From Parerythrobacter sp. (lineage in GTDB: Bacteria; Pseudomonadota; Alphaproteobacteria; Sphingomonadales; Sphingomonadaceae): a stretch of DNA of 38,888 nt. Positions 1 through 7,874 of the stretch are shown one piece after another; the first letter of the stretch is position 1; the number at the start of each line of letters is the position of its first letter. The position numbers and the translations under genes are program-made. The notes beneath the pieces were generated by a model. That model was not told the origin of the DNA. It was given only the letters and a program-made list of their open reading frames with translations, and searched no databases. The stretch lies in assembly GCA_028289565.1 (NCBI GenBank), contig JANQPE010000047.1, positions 1 to 38,888 of the forward strand. The letters are read 5' to 3'.

Positions 1-950
1 CATTCGACCCCATCCTTCGCGCGCGTATCGACGCTTAGCGCGAACACATCGGGCCGCGAATAGTGACCATCGGTATCGAGCGAGGCCAGGTTTTGGCCGA
101 TCTCGGCCAAGTCGAGCTCGGTGTAGAGCACTTCCTCTTCCTCACCCGCCTGAACGATCACCCGCGCATCGGGTGCGGCGATCAGGCTGCCGCCTTTGTT
201 GAGGACATCGCCTTCGATGGCTTCGATTAGTTCTTTCGCGTCCGCATCGCCGCCGCAACGCTCCAGCCCGTCGAACAGATCATCCTTGCGCTGCACCAGC
301 CCTGCAGCAAGCACAAAGCAGCGCCCCTCGAACGCATAATGCCGCGAATTGAGCGCATATTCCTCGCGCACGGTCGGCCAGGCGGCGATATGGACCGCCT
401 CGCCGAGATTGTGCATCGCCGCGCGGGCGAGCGGCATCCAGTGCTCCCAGCAGATCAGGTTGCCGACCTTGCCCCATTCGGCTTCGTGGACGTTGAGCGT
501 CGAACCGTCGCCGCGCATCCATACCAGCCGCTCGCCATGCGTCGGCACCAGCTTGCGATGCGGCAGCGGATCTTGCCCGGGGCGAAACATCAACTGGTTG
601 TTGTAGAGGCTAGAGCGAACCCGCTCATGCGCTCCGATCGAGATACAGGCATCGTTTTCGTCGCACAGTTCCTGCAACGGCGCGAAGCGTTCGTCACCTT
701 CGACCACTGCATTTTCGAGCAGGATCCGGTGCAGCGCCTTGGTGCCCGGATGATCCCATAGCGCCGCACCAGGCGCCTCGTCGAGCCACAGCGGATAACC
801 GCCGAGGAACGTCTCACCGAATGCGACGAGCTTCGCCCCATCGGCCATCGCCTGCCGTGCCAACTCCACCGCCTTGGCGATCCCGTCACCGATCGCCAGC
901 GGGATCGGCGCAGCCTGTGCGATGGCAACGGAGAGGGTATTGGTCGTCAT
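1..950 (-). CDS. Nitrilase-superfamily carbon-nitrogen hydrolase (partial, 3' end outside window)
   Basis: The reading frame starts at ATG 950-948 and stays open through 316 codons to the window edge, so the C-terminus is missing. The catalytic triad of the nitrilase superfamily is visible: Glu46 in AFGETFLGGYP, Lys133 in PHRKLVPTHGERLVW and Cys167 in NLICWEHWMPL. The segment around the cysteine resembles true nitrilases and aliphatic amidases rather than beta-ureidopropionase. Such enzymes hydrolyse nitriles or amides to carboxylates and ammonia in the cytoplasm; the substrate cannot be read from the sequence. The start codon overlaps the stop of the upstream membrane protein (ATGA), so the two are probably translationally coupled. 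Its position just after rimM, where many bacteria have trmD, is unusual. Nitrilase family is well supported; exact enzyme is not. Confidence 0.88.
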   Translation of the reverse strand, partial: MTTNTLSVAIAQAAPIPLAIGDGIAKAVELARQAMADGAKLVAFGETFLGGYPLWLDEAPGAALWDHPGTKALHRILLENAVVEGDERFAPLQELCDENDACISIGAHERVRSSLYNNQLMFRPGQDPLPHRKLVPTHGERLVWMRGDGSTLNVHEAEWGKVGNLICWEHWMPLARAAMHNLGEAVHIAAWPTVREEYALNSRHYAFEGRCFVLAAGLVQRKDDLFDGLERCGGDADAKELIEAIEGDVLNKGGSLIAAPDARVIVQAGEEEEVLYTELDLAEIGQNLASLDTDGHYSRPDVFALSVDTRAKDGVE

Positions 951-1270
951 TTGAAGATATCCGGATCACGGGCCCGCTCGCACCGTTTGGACAACCAATA
1001 GGCGGCCGGAAAACCGGCCACCGCAGCAAGGATAAGCGCCATAACGACAATACCCATGATCGGGACGATCATTTCCGGCCCCTCGCCGATTTCCAGCAAC
1101 AGGGTGACCAGCGGCAAGGACATCGGGATGAACGATCCACCAAGCGCCGCATATAACGCTCGGCGCTGCCAGGCCACATTCTGCGCCACCGTATCAAGGA
1201 GGAACGCCAGGCCAAGCGACACTACTGCCACTACGACGACGATAAACAGGATTCCGGCAATACCCATCAT
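947..1270 (-). CDS. Small membrane protein of unknown function
   Basis: A 107-residue protein starting at MMGIAGILF. A longer in-frame start at 1327 would run 49 bases into rimM, so the ATG at 1270, 9 bases after the rimM stop, is preferred; a GGAG lies within the rimM end. Three hydrophobic stretches are visible (about residues 3-26, 38-58 and 64-88), the last followed by a basic tail (SKRCERARDPDIFK), suggesting an inner-membrane protein with a cytoplasmic C-terminus. I do not recognise a family. It lies between rimM and the nitrilase-like gene and overlaps the latter by 4 bases, so it belongs to the same transcription unit. Confidence 0.7.
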   Translation of the reverse strand: MMGIAGILFIVVVVAVVSLGLAFLLDTVAQNVAWQRRALYAALGGSFIPMSLPLVTLLLEIGEGPEMIVPIMGIVVMALILAAVAGFPAAYWLSKRCERARDPDIFK

Positions 1271-1278
1271 GCTATCCG

Positions 1279-1770
1279 TTACTCCGCGCAGAAATCGCTC
1301 ATGACGACCAGCTTCTCCGTATCCCACTCCGGTATCGCGGCGTCGACCATCGGTACCATGAAACGCTTGCCGTTGGCACGTTGGATCTCGACAATGTCTG
1401 TCGCACCATAATTTTCGATGGCGTGGACGATGCCGATGCCCTCGCCCGTTTCGGTCACAACCCTCAGGCCGACCAGGTCGGCATGGTAATATTCGCCTTC
1501 GCCCAGTTCGGGCAGCGCGGACCGCGGGACGCTCAAGGTGGTGCCGCGCAGTGCTTCCGCGGTGTTGCGGTTGGTTATTTCGGCAAAGCGCGCGATCGCG
1601 CCGCCCTTGTTGTCGCCGCGTATCCCGGTGAGAGTCAACGCTCCCTCGTTGAAGGACTTGTGCACTTTCACGCCGTCCAGCCCTTCACCGAGCAGCTTGA
1701 GGCGGACTTCGCCCGTCACACCATGCGCGCCGGTGACGGCGGCCAGAGTGACGGGCTTGTCCTGCGCCAA
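1279..1770 (-). CDS. rimM: 16S rRNA processing protein RimM
   Basis: The 163-residue product has the family's usual length. It assists maturation of the 30S head by binding ribosomal protein S19 and 16S rRNA. The N-terminal RimM barrel is recognisable (TLAAVTGAHGVTGEVRLKLL), followed by the C-terminal PRC-barrel half, with the typical GEYYHADLVGLRV segment near residues 90-103 and ending in KRFMVPMVDAAIPEWD. It follows rpsP by 5 bases in the conserved rpsP-rimM order, so co-transcription with ffh and rpsP is likely. Confidence 0.95.
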   Translation of the reverse strand: MAQDKPVTLAAVTGAHGVTGEVRLKLLGEGLDGVKVHKSFNEGALTLTGIRGDNKGGAIARFAEITNRNTAEALRGTTLSVPRSALPELGEGEYYHADLVGLRVVTETGEGIGIVHAIENYGATDIVEIQRANGKRFMVPMVDAAIPEWDTEKLVVMSDFCAE

Positions 1771-1775
1771 GGAGC

Positions 1776-2294
1776 TTAGCCCTCGGCCTTTTCTTCGCCG
1801 GCATCGTCAGCCTTGGTTTCCTCGGCCGGAGTTTCTTCAGCAGGGGTTTCCTCGGTTGCAGCTTCCTCCGCCGGAGCATCTTGAGCAGGTGCGTCTTCGG
1901 TCTTTGCTTCTTCCTCGACCGGAGCGTCCTCAGCAGCTTTCAGAGCTTCTGCGGCATCGGCTTCCTTGGCGGCTTTCTCTTCGGCGCGTTCCTTGGCCTT
2001 TTCGCCCGGTTCGGCCTTTTGCGGATTGTTCTTCGGTGTGCGCTCGCGAATGCCGGCGGCATCGAGGAAACGTGCAACCCGGTCGCTCGGCTGCGCGCCG
2101 ACACCGAGCCAGTAACGCGCGCGATCCTCGTCGAGCTTCACCCGGCCTTCGTCGTCCTTGGCGAGCAGTGGGTTGTAGATCCCGATCTGTTCGAGATAGC
2201 GACCATCGCGCGGCTTGCGGCTGTCGGCAGCCACGATGCGGTAATAGGGACGCTTTTTCGCACCACCGCGAGAAAGCCTGAGAGCAATTGCCAT
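1776..2294 (-). CDS. rpsP: Ribosomal protein S16 with long acidic C-terminal extension
   Basis: Residues 1 to about 85 are the S16 fold of the 30S subunit, starting [19 protein letters not shown] and containing the conserved YNPL and [13 protein letters not shown] segments. The remaining roughly 85 residues form a low-complexity tail rich in Ala, Glu, Pro and Thr with repeats of the [12 protein letters not shown] type. Ordinary bacterial S16 is 80-90 residues, so the protein is about twice the normal size. Tails of this sort are known in alphaproteobacterial S16 proteins, but this one is long and strongly acidic. Start ATG 2294 is preceded by GGTAACT. It lies 33 bases after ffh and 5 bases before rimM. 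Confidence 0.95.
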   Translation of the reverse strand: MAIALRLSRGGAKKRPYYRIVAADSRKPRDGRYLEQIGIYNPLLAKDDEGRVKLDEDRARYWLGVGAQPSDRVARFLDAAGIRERTPKNNPQKAEPGEKAKERAEEKAAKEADAAEALKAAEDAPVEEEAKTEDAPAQDAPAEEAATEETPAEETPAEETKADDAGEEKAEG

Positions 2295-2327
2295 GAGTAG
2301 TTACCTTTCCAAATCAAATTTCTGAAA

Positions 2328-3803
2328 TCACTTCTTTTTTAACATATCTCGCAGATCAGGCGGCAGCGTGTCGGGATCGACCCCCGCACCGGCACCAAGG
2401 CCAGGTAGCTGGCCTGCGCCACCAGCCGGCGGACCGCCTGCTCCCCCGAGTCCCGGCATCCCGCCGCCACCGAACAGCGCGCCAAGGCCCTTGAGCCCGC
2501 CCATCTTCTTGATCTGCTTCATCGCGCGCGACATTTCCTTGTGCATCTTCAGCAGTCGGTTCACGTCCTGCACCGCGGTACCCGATCCCCCCGCCACGCG
2601 CCGTTTGCGCTTGGCGTTGAGCAGCGCGGGGTTCTCACGCTCCTTGGGCGTCATCGAACCGATGATCGCATCCATATGGACCAGAACCTTGTCGTCGACG
2701 CCGCTCTGCGCCATTGCCGCCTTGGCCTTCTTCATGCCGGGCAACATCCCCGCGAGCATGCCGAGGCCACCCATCTGGTTCATCTGGTTGAGCTGCATGC
2801 GCAGGTCGTTGAGATCGAACTTGCCCTTGGCCATGCGTTTGGCCAGTGCTTCGGCATCTTCTTCCTTGATTGTCTGCGCGGCCTTTTCGACCAGCGAGAC
2901 GACATCGCCCATGCCAAGGATGCGGTCGGCCACGCGCTTGGGGTGGAAAGCTTCGAGCGCATCGAGCTTTTCCCCGGTCCCGGCAAACTTGATCGGCTTG
3001 CCCGTGACATGACGCATGGATAACGCCGCACCACCGCGCGCATCACCATCCATCCGGGTGAGGACTACACCGGTGAGCGGCACTTCCTCGGTGAAGCTCT
3101 TGGCAACGTTGACCGCATCCTGGCCCGTGAGCGAGTCGACCACCAGCAGCACTTCGGTCGGTGCAGACACACCCGCCACCGTTTTCATTTCAGCCATCAG
3201 GGCTTCGTCGACATGCAGGCGACCCGCGGTATCGAGCAGCAATACATCGGCAGCTTGCAACTTGGCCGATTCCATCGCCCGGCGCGCGATATCGACCGGC
3301 TGCTGGCCTTCGATAATCGGCAATGTAGCGACCTCGACCTGCTCACCGAGTACCGCCAATTGCTCCTGCGCGGCGGGACGGTTGACATCGAGCGACGCCA
3401 TCAACGACTTGCGGCCGTGCTTTTCCTTGATGAACTTGGCGAGCTTGGCGGTAGTGGTCGTCTTACCCGAACCCTGCAGGCCGACCATCATGATCACGAC
3501 CGGCGGCTTGGCCTCCAGCACCAGCCCCTCGGTTTCTTCCCCACCAAGCATCTCGACAAGTTCGTCGCTGACGATCTTGACGACCTGCTGGCCAGGCGTG
3601 ACCGATTTGAGGACTTCCGACCCGATCGCCTTCTCGGTGACCGTATCGACAAACCGGCGGACCACGGGCAGCGCGACATCGGCTTCGAGCAGCGCGATCC
3701 GTACCTCGCGCATCGCATTGCGCACATCCTGCTCGGAGAGCGCACCACGACCGCGCAGCTTGTCGAAGACGCCGCCGAGGCGATCGGACAGAGAATCAAA
3801 CAT
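2328..3803 (-). CDS. ffh: Signal recognition particle protein Ffh
   Basis: The 491-residue SRP54 GTPase binds 4.5S RNA and signal sequences of nascent membrane proteins and delivers them to FtsY. Domains in order: N domain (residues 1-85), GTPase G domain with the P-loop GLQGSGKTTTTAKLA near residue 108, DTAGRLHVD and TRMDGDARGG, then the methionine-rich M domain with LNQMNQMGGLGMLAGMLPGM and a Gly/Pro-rich tail. The start MFDSLSDRL at 3803 is chosen over an in-frame upstream start at 3860 because it follows AGGAGT with good spacing and matches the family N-terminus. It heads the ffh-rpsP-rimM unit. Confidence 0.97.
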   Translation of the reverse strand: MFDSLSDRLGGVFDKLRGRGALSEQDVRNAMREVRIALLEADVALPVVRRFVDTVTEKAIGSEVLKSVTPGQQVVKIVSDELVEMLGGEETEGLVLEAKPPVVIMMVGLQGSGKTTTTAKLAKFIKEKHGRKSLMASLDVNRPAAQEQLAVLGEQVEVATLPIIEGQQPVDIARRAMESAKLQAADVLLLDTAGRLHVDEALMAEMKTVAGVSAPTEVLLVVDSLTGQDAVNVAKSFTEEVPLTGVVLTRMDGDARGGAALSMRHVTGKPIKFAGTGEKLDALEAFHPKRVADRILGMGDVVSLVEKAAQTIKEEDAEALAKRMAKGKFDLNDLRMQLNQMNQMGGLGMLAGMLPGMKKAKAAMAQSGVDDKVLVHMDAIIGSMTPKERENPALLNAKRKRRVAGGSGTAVQDVNRLLKMHKEMSRAMKQIKKMGGLKGLGALFGGGGMPGLGGAGGPPAGGAGQLPGLGAGAGVDPDTLPPDLRDMLKKK

Positions 3804-3940
3804 GATGACTCCTGTCGAACATAAGCACGCCACTCCTTCACAACGCCTTGCGGGCGCCAAATGCCAAAAACGCCGGCGGACGAAACCTCGTCGGCCAGCG
3901 TGCGAATTCCAGTACGAAATCCGACTTTGTGTTCAGTGAC

Positions 3941-4016
3941 TGGTGGAGCCTAGCGGGATCGAACCGCTGACCTCAACACTGCCAGTGTTGCGCTCTCCCA
4001 GCTGAGCTAAGGCCCC
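3941..4016 (-). tRNA. tRNA-Ala (anticodon GGC)
   Basis: A 76-base cloverleaf on the minus strand with encoded CCA. The acceptor stem GGGGCCT/AGGCTCC contains the G3:U70 wobble pair that defines alanine identity. The D arm (GCTC/GAGC), the anticodon stem CAACA/TGTTG around loop CTGGCAG (anticodon GGC) and the T arm AGCGG-TTCGATC-CCGCT are all intact. It lies upstream of ffh on the same strand. Confidence 0.97.
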
Positions 4017-4089
4017 GTATCCAGTCAGTCTGCCCAATCCGGGCGGGACGCAGCCCTTTATGGATCACCACAAAGGTTTGCAAGGGTAA

Positions 4090-4345
4090 TTTAGAGGAGT
4101 CCTTGTTTTACGCAAGCGCGTCCGCGCTTGCGATATCCTCGCTCAAGGGGCCTGACGGCCCAATCGCTACGGGCGGCCCTGTGGGCCTAGGACTGCCGTG
4201 ACCAGGGTTCGGATACCAGGCCGATGGCTCGGTCGCGGAGCACGGTCGGCGACTAGCCGGCCGCAAGGCCTTCTGGCTGCCCGCAGGGGCCCGTAGCATA
4301 GCGAAGGAACAGCCCCGAGAACGAACCGACGAAGGTCAGTTCGAA
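4090..4345 (-). other. Structured non-coding element, possibly a dispersed repeat
   Basis: The 388 bases between the tRNA and the next gene contain no convincing protein gene. Bases 4111-4132 form a near-perfect palindrome (CGCAAGCGCG, 2-base loop, CGCGCTTGCG). Bases 4150-4300 are dense in GGCC-type short inverted motifs. A 63-codon frame on the minus strand spans much of it but has arginine/proline-rich, low-conservation composition, as expected from translated GC-rich structured DNA. The strand is a guess. It could be a non-coding RNA or a repeat family of this lineage; the sequence alone does not decide. Confidence 0.35.
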
Positions 4346-4372
4346 AAACATAAGATTCTCATGCCCCGCGCG

Positions 4373-4393
4373 ATCCCGGATCGAGTCCGGGAT
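4373..4393. repeat. REP-type palindrome, class B
   Basis: Perfect 8-bp arms ATCCCGGA and TCCGGGAT around a 5-base loop TCGAG. Bases 27516-27536 carry the same arms with loop TCAAG, showing a dispersed family. It lies just downstream of the gene that ends at 4405. Confidence 0.75.
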
Positions 4394-4404
4394 GACGCTA
4401 CTTC

Positions 4405-4734
4405 TCAGCTATCATCGTTCCCGTCATCGTCGCCCTTGCCCTTGGAGACGGCAAGGTCTTCGCTGTCATCGCCGAGGTCGACATCCGCATCGGGGCGGTT
4501 CTCGTCCTCGTTCACATCTTCCAGTTCGTCATCGGCAAGGTCACTGTCGGCTTCGCCGTCTTTCTTCTTCTCATCATCATCGAACGGGATCGGCTGCTTC
4601 GTCTTGAGCACCGGCTCCGGCGTCCACTCTTCTCCGCATTCAATGCAGGTCACCGGGTCTTCCTTACCCAGATCGTAGAAGCGGGTGCCGCATTTGGGGC
4701 AGGAACGCTTGGTCCCCCATTCTGGTTTGGCCAT
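4405..4734 (-). CDS. TIGR02300/FYDLN_acid-type protein with zinc ribbon and acidic tail
   Basis: The 109-residue product starts MAKPEWGTKRSCPKCGTRFYDLG. Two CxxC pairs (CPKC and CIEC) in the first 35 residues form a likely zinc ribbon. Residues 50-109 are overwhelmingly Asp/Glu with a lysine patch. This arrangement matches the alphaproteobacterial family named for its FYDLG/FYDLN motif and acidic C-terminus; its function is unknown to me. ATG 4734 is preferred to an in-frame TTG two codons earlier because the family begins MAKPEWG. Confidence 0.85.
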   Translation of the reverse strand: MAKPEWGTKRSCPKCGTRFYDLGKEDPVTCIECGEEWTPEPVLKTKQPIPFDDDEKKKDGEADSDLADDELEDVNEDENRPDADVDLGDDSEDLAVSKGKGDDDGNDDS

Positions 4735-4912
4735 TCGCAAATCCTATCGTAAATCTGTCTGTGCTGCCCGCCGCTGTGACGGGGCTGGAATCCATGATAC
4801 TTGATGGGTGCTCGATCACCCTCAATCAAGAGCGCCGCGCGCCTTGCCATAGGCATGTGGCACTGTCAAAAGCCGCGTCGCGTTTTCCGCCCGAGCCCGA
4901 AAGACGATCTGC

Positions 4913-6238
4913 TTGACAAACCACCCGATCCCGCACCGATATGCCCCACAAGGTCCGCTCAAGGGCACGATCCGCGTCCCCGGCGACAAGTCCATCAGCC
5001 ATCGCGCGCTGATGCTGGGTGCACTGGCCGTAGGCGAAACGCGTATTTCTGGGTTGCTCGAAGGCGAGGACATACTGGCAACCGCCGAAGCGATGCGGGC
5101 ACTGGGCGCACGGATCAAGCGTGGCGAGGACGGCAACTGGGTGGCCCACGGCGTCGGCATCGGCGGACTGCTCCAGCCGCGACAGGCACTCGATATGGGC
5201 AACAGCGGCACTTCCACGCGCCTCCTGATGGGCCTCATCGCGAGCCACGGCATCATGGCTGCCTTTACCGGCGATGCCAGCCTGTCGAAGCGCCCCATGG
5301 ATCGTGTGATCGAACCACTGTCGCGAATGGGCGCAAGCTTTACCCCTTCCCCCGGCAGCACCCTGCCACTGGCGATGGAAGGTAGCCTGCCTGCCGTACC
5401 GATCGAATATCGTCTGCCGGTCGCCAGCGCACAGGTCAAAAGCGCCGTATTGCTCGCAGGGCTTAACACGCCGGGTGTGACGACGGTGATCGAGCCGATC
5501 CCCACGCGCGACCATTCCGAACGGATGCTACGCGGCTTCGGCGCCCAAATCGAGGTGGAAGAAACCAGTGCAGAGCGCGTCATTCGCCTGCATGGCGAAG
5601 CGGAACTGCAGCCGCAATCCATCACCGTACCGGGCGACCCGTCCTCGGCGGCGTTTTTCACTGTGGCGGCCTTGCTAGTCGAGGGGAGCGAACTGATCAT
5701 CGAGAATGTCGGCCTCAACCCTACCCGTGCGGGACTGTTCCGCGTGTTGCGTGAAATGGGGGGCAGTATCGAGGAACTGAACACGCGCGAGGTGGGCGGC
5801 GAACCGGTCGCCGACTTGCGGGTAAGGCATTCACCGCTTTCCGGGATCAATGTGGATCCCGCCATTGCGCCGAGCATGATCGACGAATTTCCCGTGCTGT
5901 TCGTTGCCGCTGCACTGGCAAACGGCACGACCCGCACGAGCGGGATTGGCGAATTGCGAGTCAAGGAAAGCGATCGCCTCGCCGCGATGGCCAGCGCACT
6001 ATCAACGATCGGCGCACAGGTGGAGGAAGGCAAGGACGGCCTTGTCATCGAGGGCACAGGCGGCGAACCTCTTGCCGGAGGTGGGCCGGTTGAGACCCAT
6101 CTCGACCACCGTATCGCGATGAGCTTGGCGGTGGCCGGCCTGGTCAGCCGCGATGGCGTGGAAGTGGACGACACCCGCCCGGTTGCCACCAGTTTCCCCG
6201 ACTTCGAAGCACAGTTTCAAGAGATAGGTACGACCTAA
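4913..6238 (+). CDS. aroA: 3-phosphoshikimate 1-carboxyvinyltransferase (EPSP synthase)
   Basis: The 441-residue enzyme transfers enolpyruvate from PEP to shikimate-3-phosphate, the sixth shikimate-pathway step. Visible motifs are VPGDKSISHRA (Lys26), the NSGTSTRL substrate loop (residues 97-104) and LRVKESDRLAAMASAL near the C-terminus. GDKSISHR places it nearer the class II enzymes of Agrobacterium CP4 type, but the loop has glycine at 99 where CP4 has the tolerance-linked alanine. The only sensible start is TTG 4913; no in-frame ATG precedes MLGALAV, which would remove the catalytic lysine. The ribosome site is weak. Its stop overlaps the next ATG (TAATG), giving an aroA-membrane protein-cmk unit. 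Confidence 0.95.
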   Translation: MTNHPIPHRYAPQGPLKGTIRVPGDKSISHRALMLGALAVGETRISGLLEGEDILATAEAMRALGARIKRGEDGNWVAHGVGIGGLLQPRQALDMGNSGTSTRLLMGLIASHGIMAAFTGDASLSKRPMDRVIEPLSRMGASFTPSPGSTLPLAMEGSLPAVPIEYRLPVASAQVKSAVLLAGLNTPGVTTVIEPIPTRDHSERMLRGFGAQIEVEETSAERVIRLHGEAELQPQSITVPGDPSSAAFFTVAALLVEGSELIIENVGLNPTRAGLFRVLREMGGSIEELNTREVGGEPVADLRVRHSPLSGINVDPAIAPSMIDEFPVLFVAAALANGTTRTSGIGELRVKESDRLAAMASALSTIGAQVEEGKDGLVIEGTGGEPLAGGGPVETHLDHRIAMSLAVAGLVSRDGVEVDDTRPVATSFPDFEAQFQEIGTT

Positions 6239-6504
6239 TGCACGGTATCACCCCCTTCGCCGCGGACATGATCGGCTTTGCTGGCAGCTTCTGCATTGTC
6301 GCCGCCTATGCCTACAGCAACATCGCCAAGGCGATGAACATGGTGGTGTTCAACCTGGTCAACTTCATTGGCGCGGCGCTGCTCGCGGTGTCGCTGACCG
6401 TCAATTACAACCTGCCGACACTGGTCCTCGAGATCGTGTGGATGGGCATCGCCCTCTTCGGCCTCGGGAAAGCCATGCTCGGTCGAAAGCGAGTACCCAC
6501 ATGA
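6238..6504 (+). CDS. Small CBU_0592-like membrane protein
   Basis: An 88-residue protein with three hydrophobic spans (about 8-25, 32-51 and 58-76) and a basic end (GRKRVPT). The arrangement DMIGFAGSFCIVAAYAYSN resembles small CBU_0592-type membrane proteins; this family call is from memory and moderate. It overlaps aroA upstream (TAATG) and cmk downstream (ATGA), so it is translated with two essential metabolic genes. Function unknown. Confidence 0.75.
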   Translation: MHGITPFAADMIGFAGSFCIVAAYAYSNIAKAMNMVVFNLVNFIGAALLAVSLTVNYNLPTLVLEIVWMGIALFGLGKAMLGRKRVPT

Positions 6505-7127
6505 TCATCGCCGTCGACGGGCCGACGGCCTCGGGCAAGGGCACCATTTCCAGGGCGCTGGCGAAGCATTACGACCTACCGCACCTCGATACCGGGCTGC
6601 TCTATCGCGCGGTGGGACGACAAGTGCTCCTCGACGGCGGCGATCCCGACGATGCCAGAGACGCGCTGACGGCCACGAGCTTTCCCGACAGCCTGCTCGT
6701 CGACCCGGTACTGCGCAGCGAGGAAACGGGCGGTTATGCCAGCCGCGTTTCGATCCACCCGGCAGTGCGGCAGGCGCTTTACGAGCGGCAGCGGGATTTC
6801 GCCATGCAAGAAGGCGGCGCAGTGCTCGACGGACGCGATATCGGGACGGTGATCGTGCCGGAAGCCGGGGTAAAGCTGTTCATTACCGCCAGCGTCCAGT
6901 CCCGCGCGAAGCGGCGCTGGCTCGAAATGCAGGGGCGCGAGATCGATATTCCACTCGACGAAATCGAGCGCGATATCGCCGCGCGCGATGCGCGCGATAT
7001 CGCTCGCCCGGACGCCCCGCTGAAAGCCGCACCAGGTGCGCTCATCCTCGACACGACCGAACTCGATCGAGACCAAGCGGTCGCCGAAGCGATCCGGATC
7101 GTCGATGCTCGGCAGGCCGAACGCTAG
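6501..7127 (+). CDS. cmk: Cytidylate kinase
   Basis: The 208-residue CMP/dCMP kinase phosphorylates CMP and dCMP with ATP. The P-loop is VDGPTASGKGT (residues 5-15), followed by HLDTGLLYRAVG and the conserved LDGRDIGTVI, plus RDARDIARPDAPL near residue 160. The ATG at 6501 overlaps the preceding stop by 4 bases. A longer frame from 6438 lies inside the preceding gene and is rejected. In many bacteria cmk precedes rpsA; here it is separated from rpsA by the regulator/VOC pair. The 3' end overlaps the convergent regulator gene by 4 bases. Confidence 0.96.
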   Translation: MIIAVDGPTASGKGTISRALAKHYDLPHLDTGLLYRAVGRQVLLDGGDPDDARDALTATSFPDSLLVDPVLRSEETGGYASRVSIHPAVRQALYERQRDFAMQEGGAVLDGRDIGTVIVPEAGVKLFITASVQSRAKRRWLEMQGREIDIPLDEIERDIAARDARDIARPDAPLKAAPGALILDTTELDRDQAVAEAIRIVDARQAER

Positions 7128-7441
7128 CCGCCCGGCTCCCGAAAGGGTCTCGCTTGCCGCCACGGCGCCAGCACGGTCAGCAGCGCGGCCTCCGTCCGCC
7201 CGCGCCTTTCGACCTTGAGCAATTGCCGCGCTGCCAGCCTTCGCACGGCATCCTGAACCGCCCGCTTGGACAGACCGGTCAGCTCAGCCAGTTCACGATG
7301 GCTGGCAGCAACCCGCCGTCCATCCGACATGCCCAGGATCGCCAGATAGACGAGGTAACTCGACGGCGATCGGTCATGCAGAACAAGGTCGCGCATCAAC
7401 GTGTCCACCACGTAGCGATCGAGAGTGATAGAGTCGTTCAT
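7124..7441 (-). CDS. Winged-helix transcriptional regulator
   Basis: A 105-residue protein. Residues about 20-90 form a helix-turn-helix: SHRELAELTGLSKRAVQDAVRRLAARQLLKVERRG has the pattern of a recognition helix (SKRAVQDAVRRL) followed by a wing. This resembles MarR/GntR-like or primary-replication-initiator-type winged helices; I cannot place it further. The start ATG 7441 (MNDSITLDRYVVD) is chosen over an upstream in-frame ATG because it removes a hydrophobic, divergent N-terminus that would overlap the VOC promoter. The start codon lies inside a 12-bp palindrome, suggesting autoregulation. Confidence 0.75.
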   Translation of the reverse strand: MNDSITLDRYVVDTLMRDLVLHDRSPSSYLVYLAILGMSDGRRVAASHRELAELTGLSKRAVQDAVRRLAARQLLKVERRGRTEAALLTVLAPWRQARPFREPGG

Positions 7442-7464
7442 TGCTATAGCAAGTATTACCATAC
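7441..7464. promoter_or_regulatory. Candidate operator between regulator and VOC gene
   Basis: TTGCTATAGCAA (7441-7452) is a perfect 12-bp palindrome, followed at once by GTAT-TACC-ATAC (7453-7464), a second small inverted repeat. They sit in the 73-bp divergent gap, overlapping the start codon of the winged-helix gene. This is what an autoregulatory site of that protein would look like; binding is inferred. Confidence 0.45.
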
Positions 7465-7514
7465 TGGGGGCGAGGTGCCAGCCTCCATATGAAAGCTGGC
7501 GGAGGAATCGAGCT

Positions 7515-7874
7515 ATGATCAAGAGAGTCAAATTCGTCAGTGTCCCGACCAAGAATCAGGAGCGCGCACTGGCCTTCTGGACCGGCAAGATGGGCTTCCA
7601 GGTACTTACAGACCAGCCGATGGGAAGCCAGCGCTGGATCGAACTGCAAATCCCGGGTGCACAAACCGGCGTGGTACTGTTCACTCCCGAAGGTCAGGAG
7701 GATCGCATCGGCACCACATTCAATGCCGCTTTCTGTTGCGACGATGTAGAATACACCTATCGGCAATTGTCGGAAAAGGGCGTCGAAATCACAGAGCCGG
7801 AGAAGCAGTCTTGGGGAACCTTCTGCACATTCAAGGACAGCGAAGGGAACAGTTTCGTGCTTTCGAGTAGTTGA
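7515..7874 (+). CDS. VOC-superfamily (glyoxalase/bleomycin-resistance fold) protein
   Basis: A 119-residue single-domain protein starting MIKRVKFVSVPTKNQERAL, after a strong GGAGGAA ribosome site. The beta-alpha-beta-beta-beta pattern is clear: ALAFWTGKMGFQVLTDQPMG, then WIELQIPGAQTGVVLF, and the second half CCDDVEYTYRQLSEKGVEITEPE with a final FKDSEGNSFVLSS. The terminal DSEGN is typical for the metal-ligand region of VOC enzymes. The substrate cannot be read. It diverges from a winged-helix regulator, which may control it. Confidence 0.88.
   Translation: MIKRVKFVSVPTKNQERALAFWTGKMGFQVLTDQPMGSQRWIELQIPGAQTGVVLFTPEGQEDRIGTTFNAAFCCDDVEYTYRQLSEKGVEITEPEKQSWGTFCTFKDSEGNSFVLSSS

Noticed and set aside
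4108-4299. 63-codon minus-strand ORF next to the tRNA
   Set aside because: Arg/Pro-rich, no ribosome site of note, and lies over strong inverted repeats; treated as a non-coding element.
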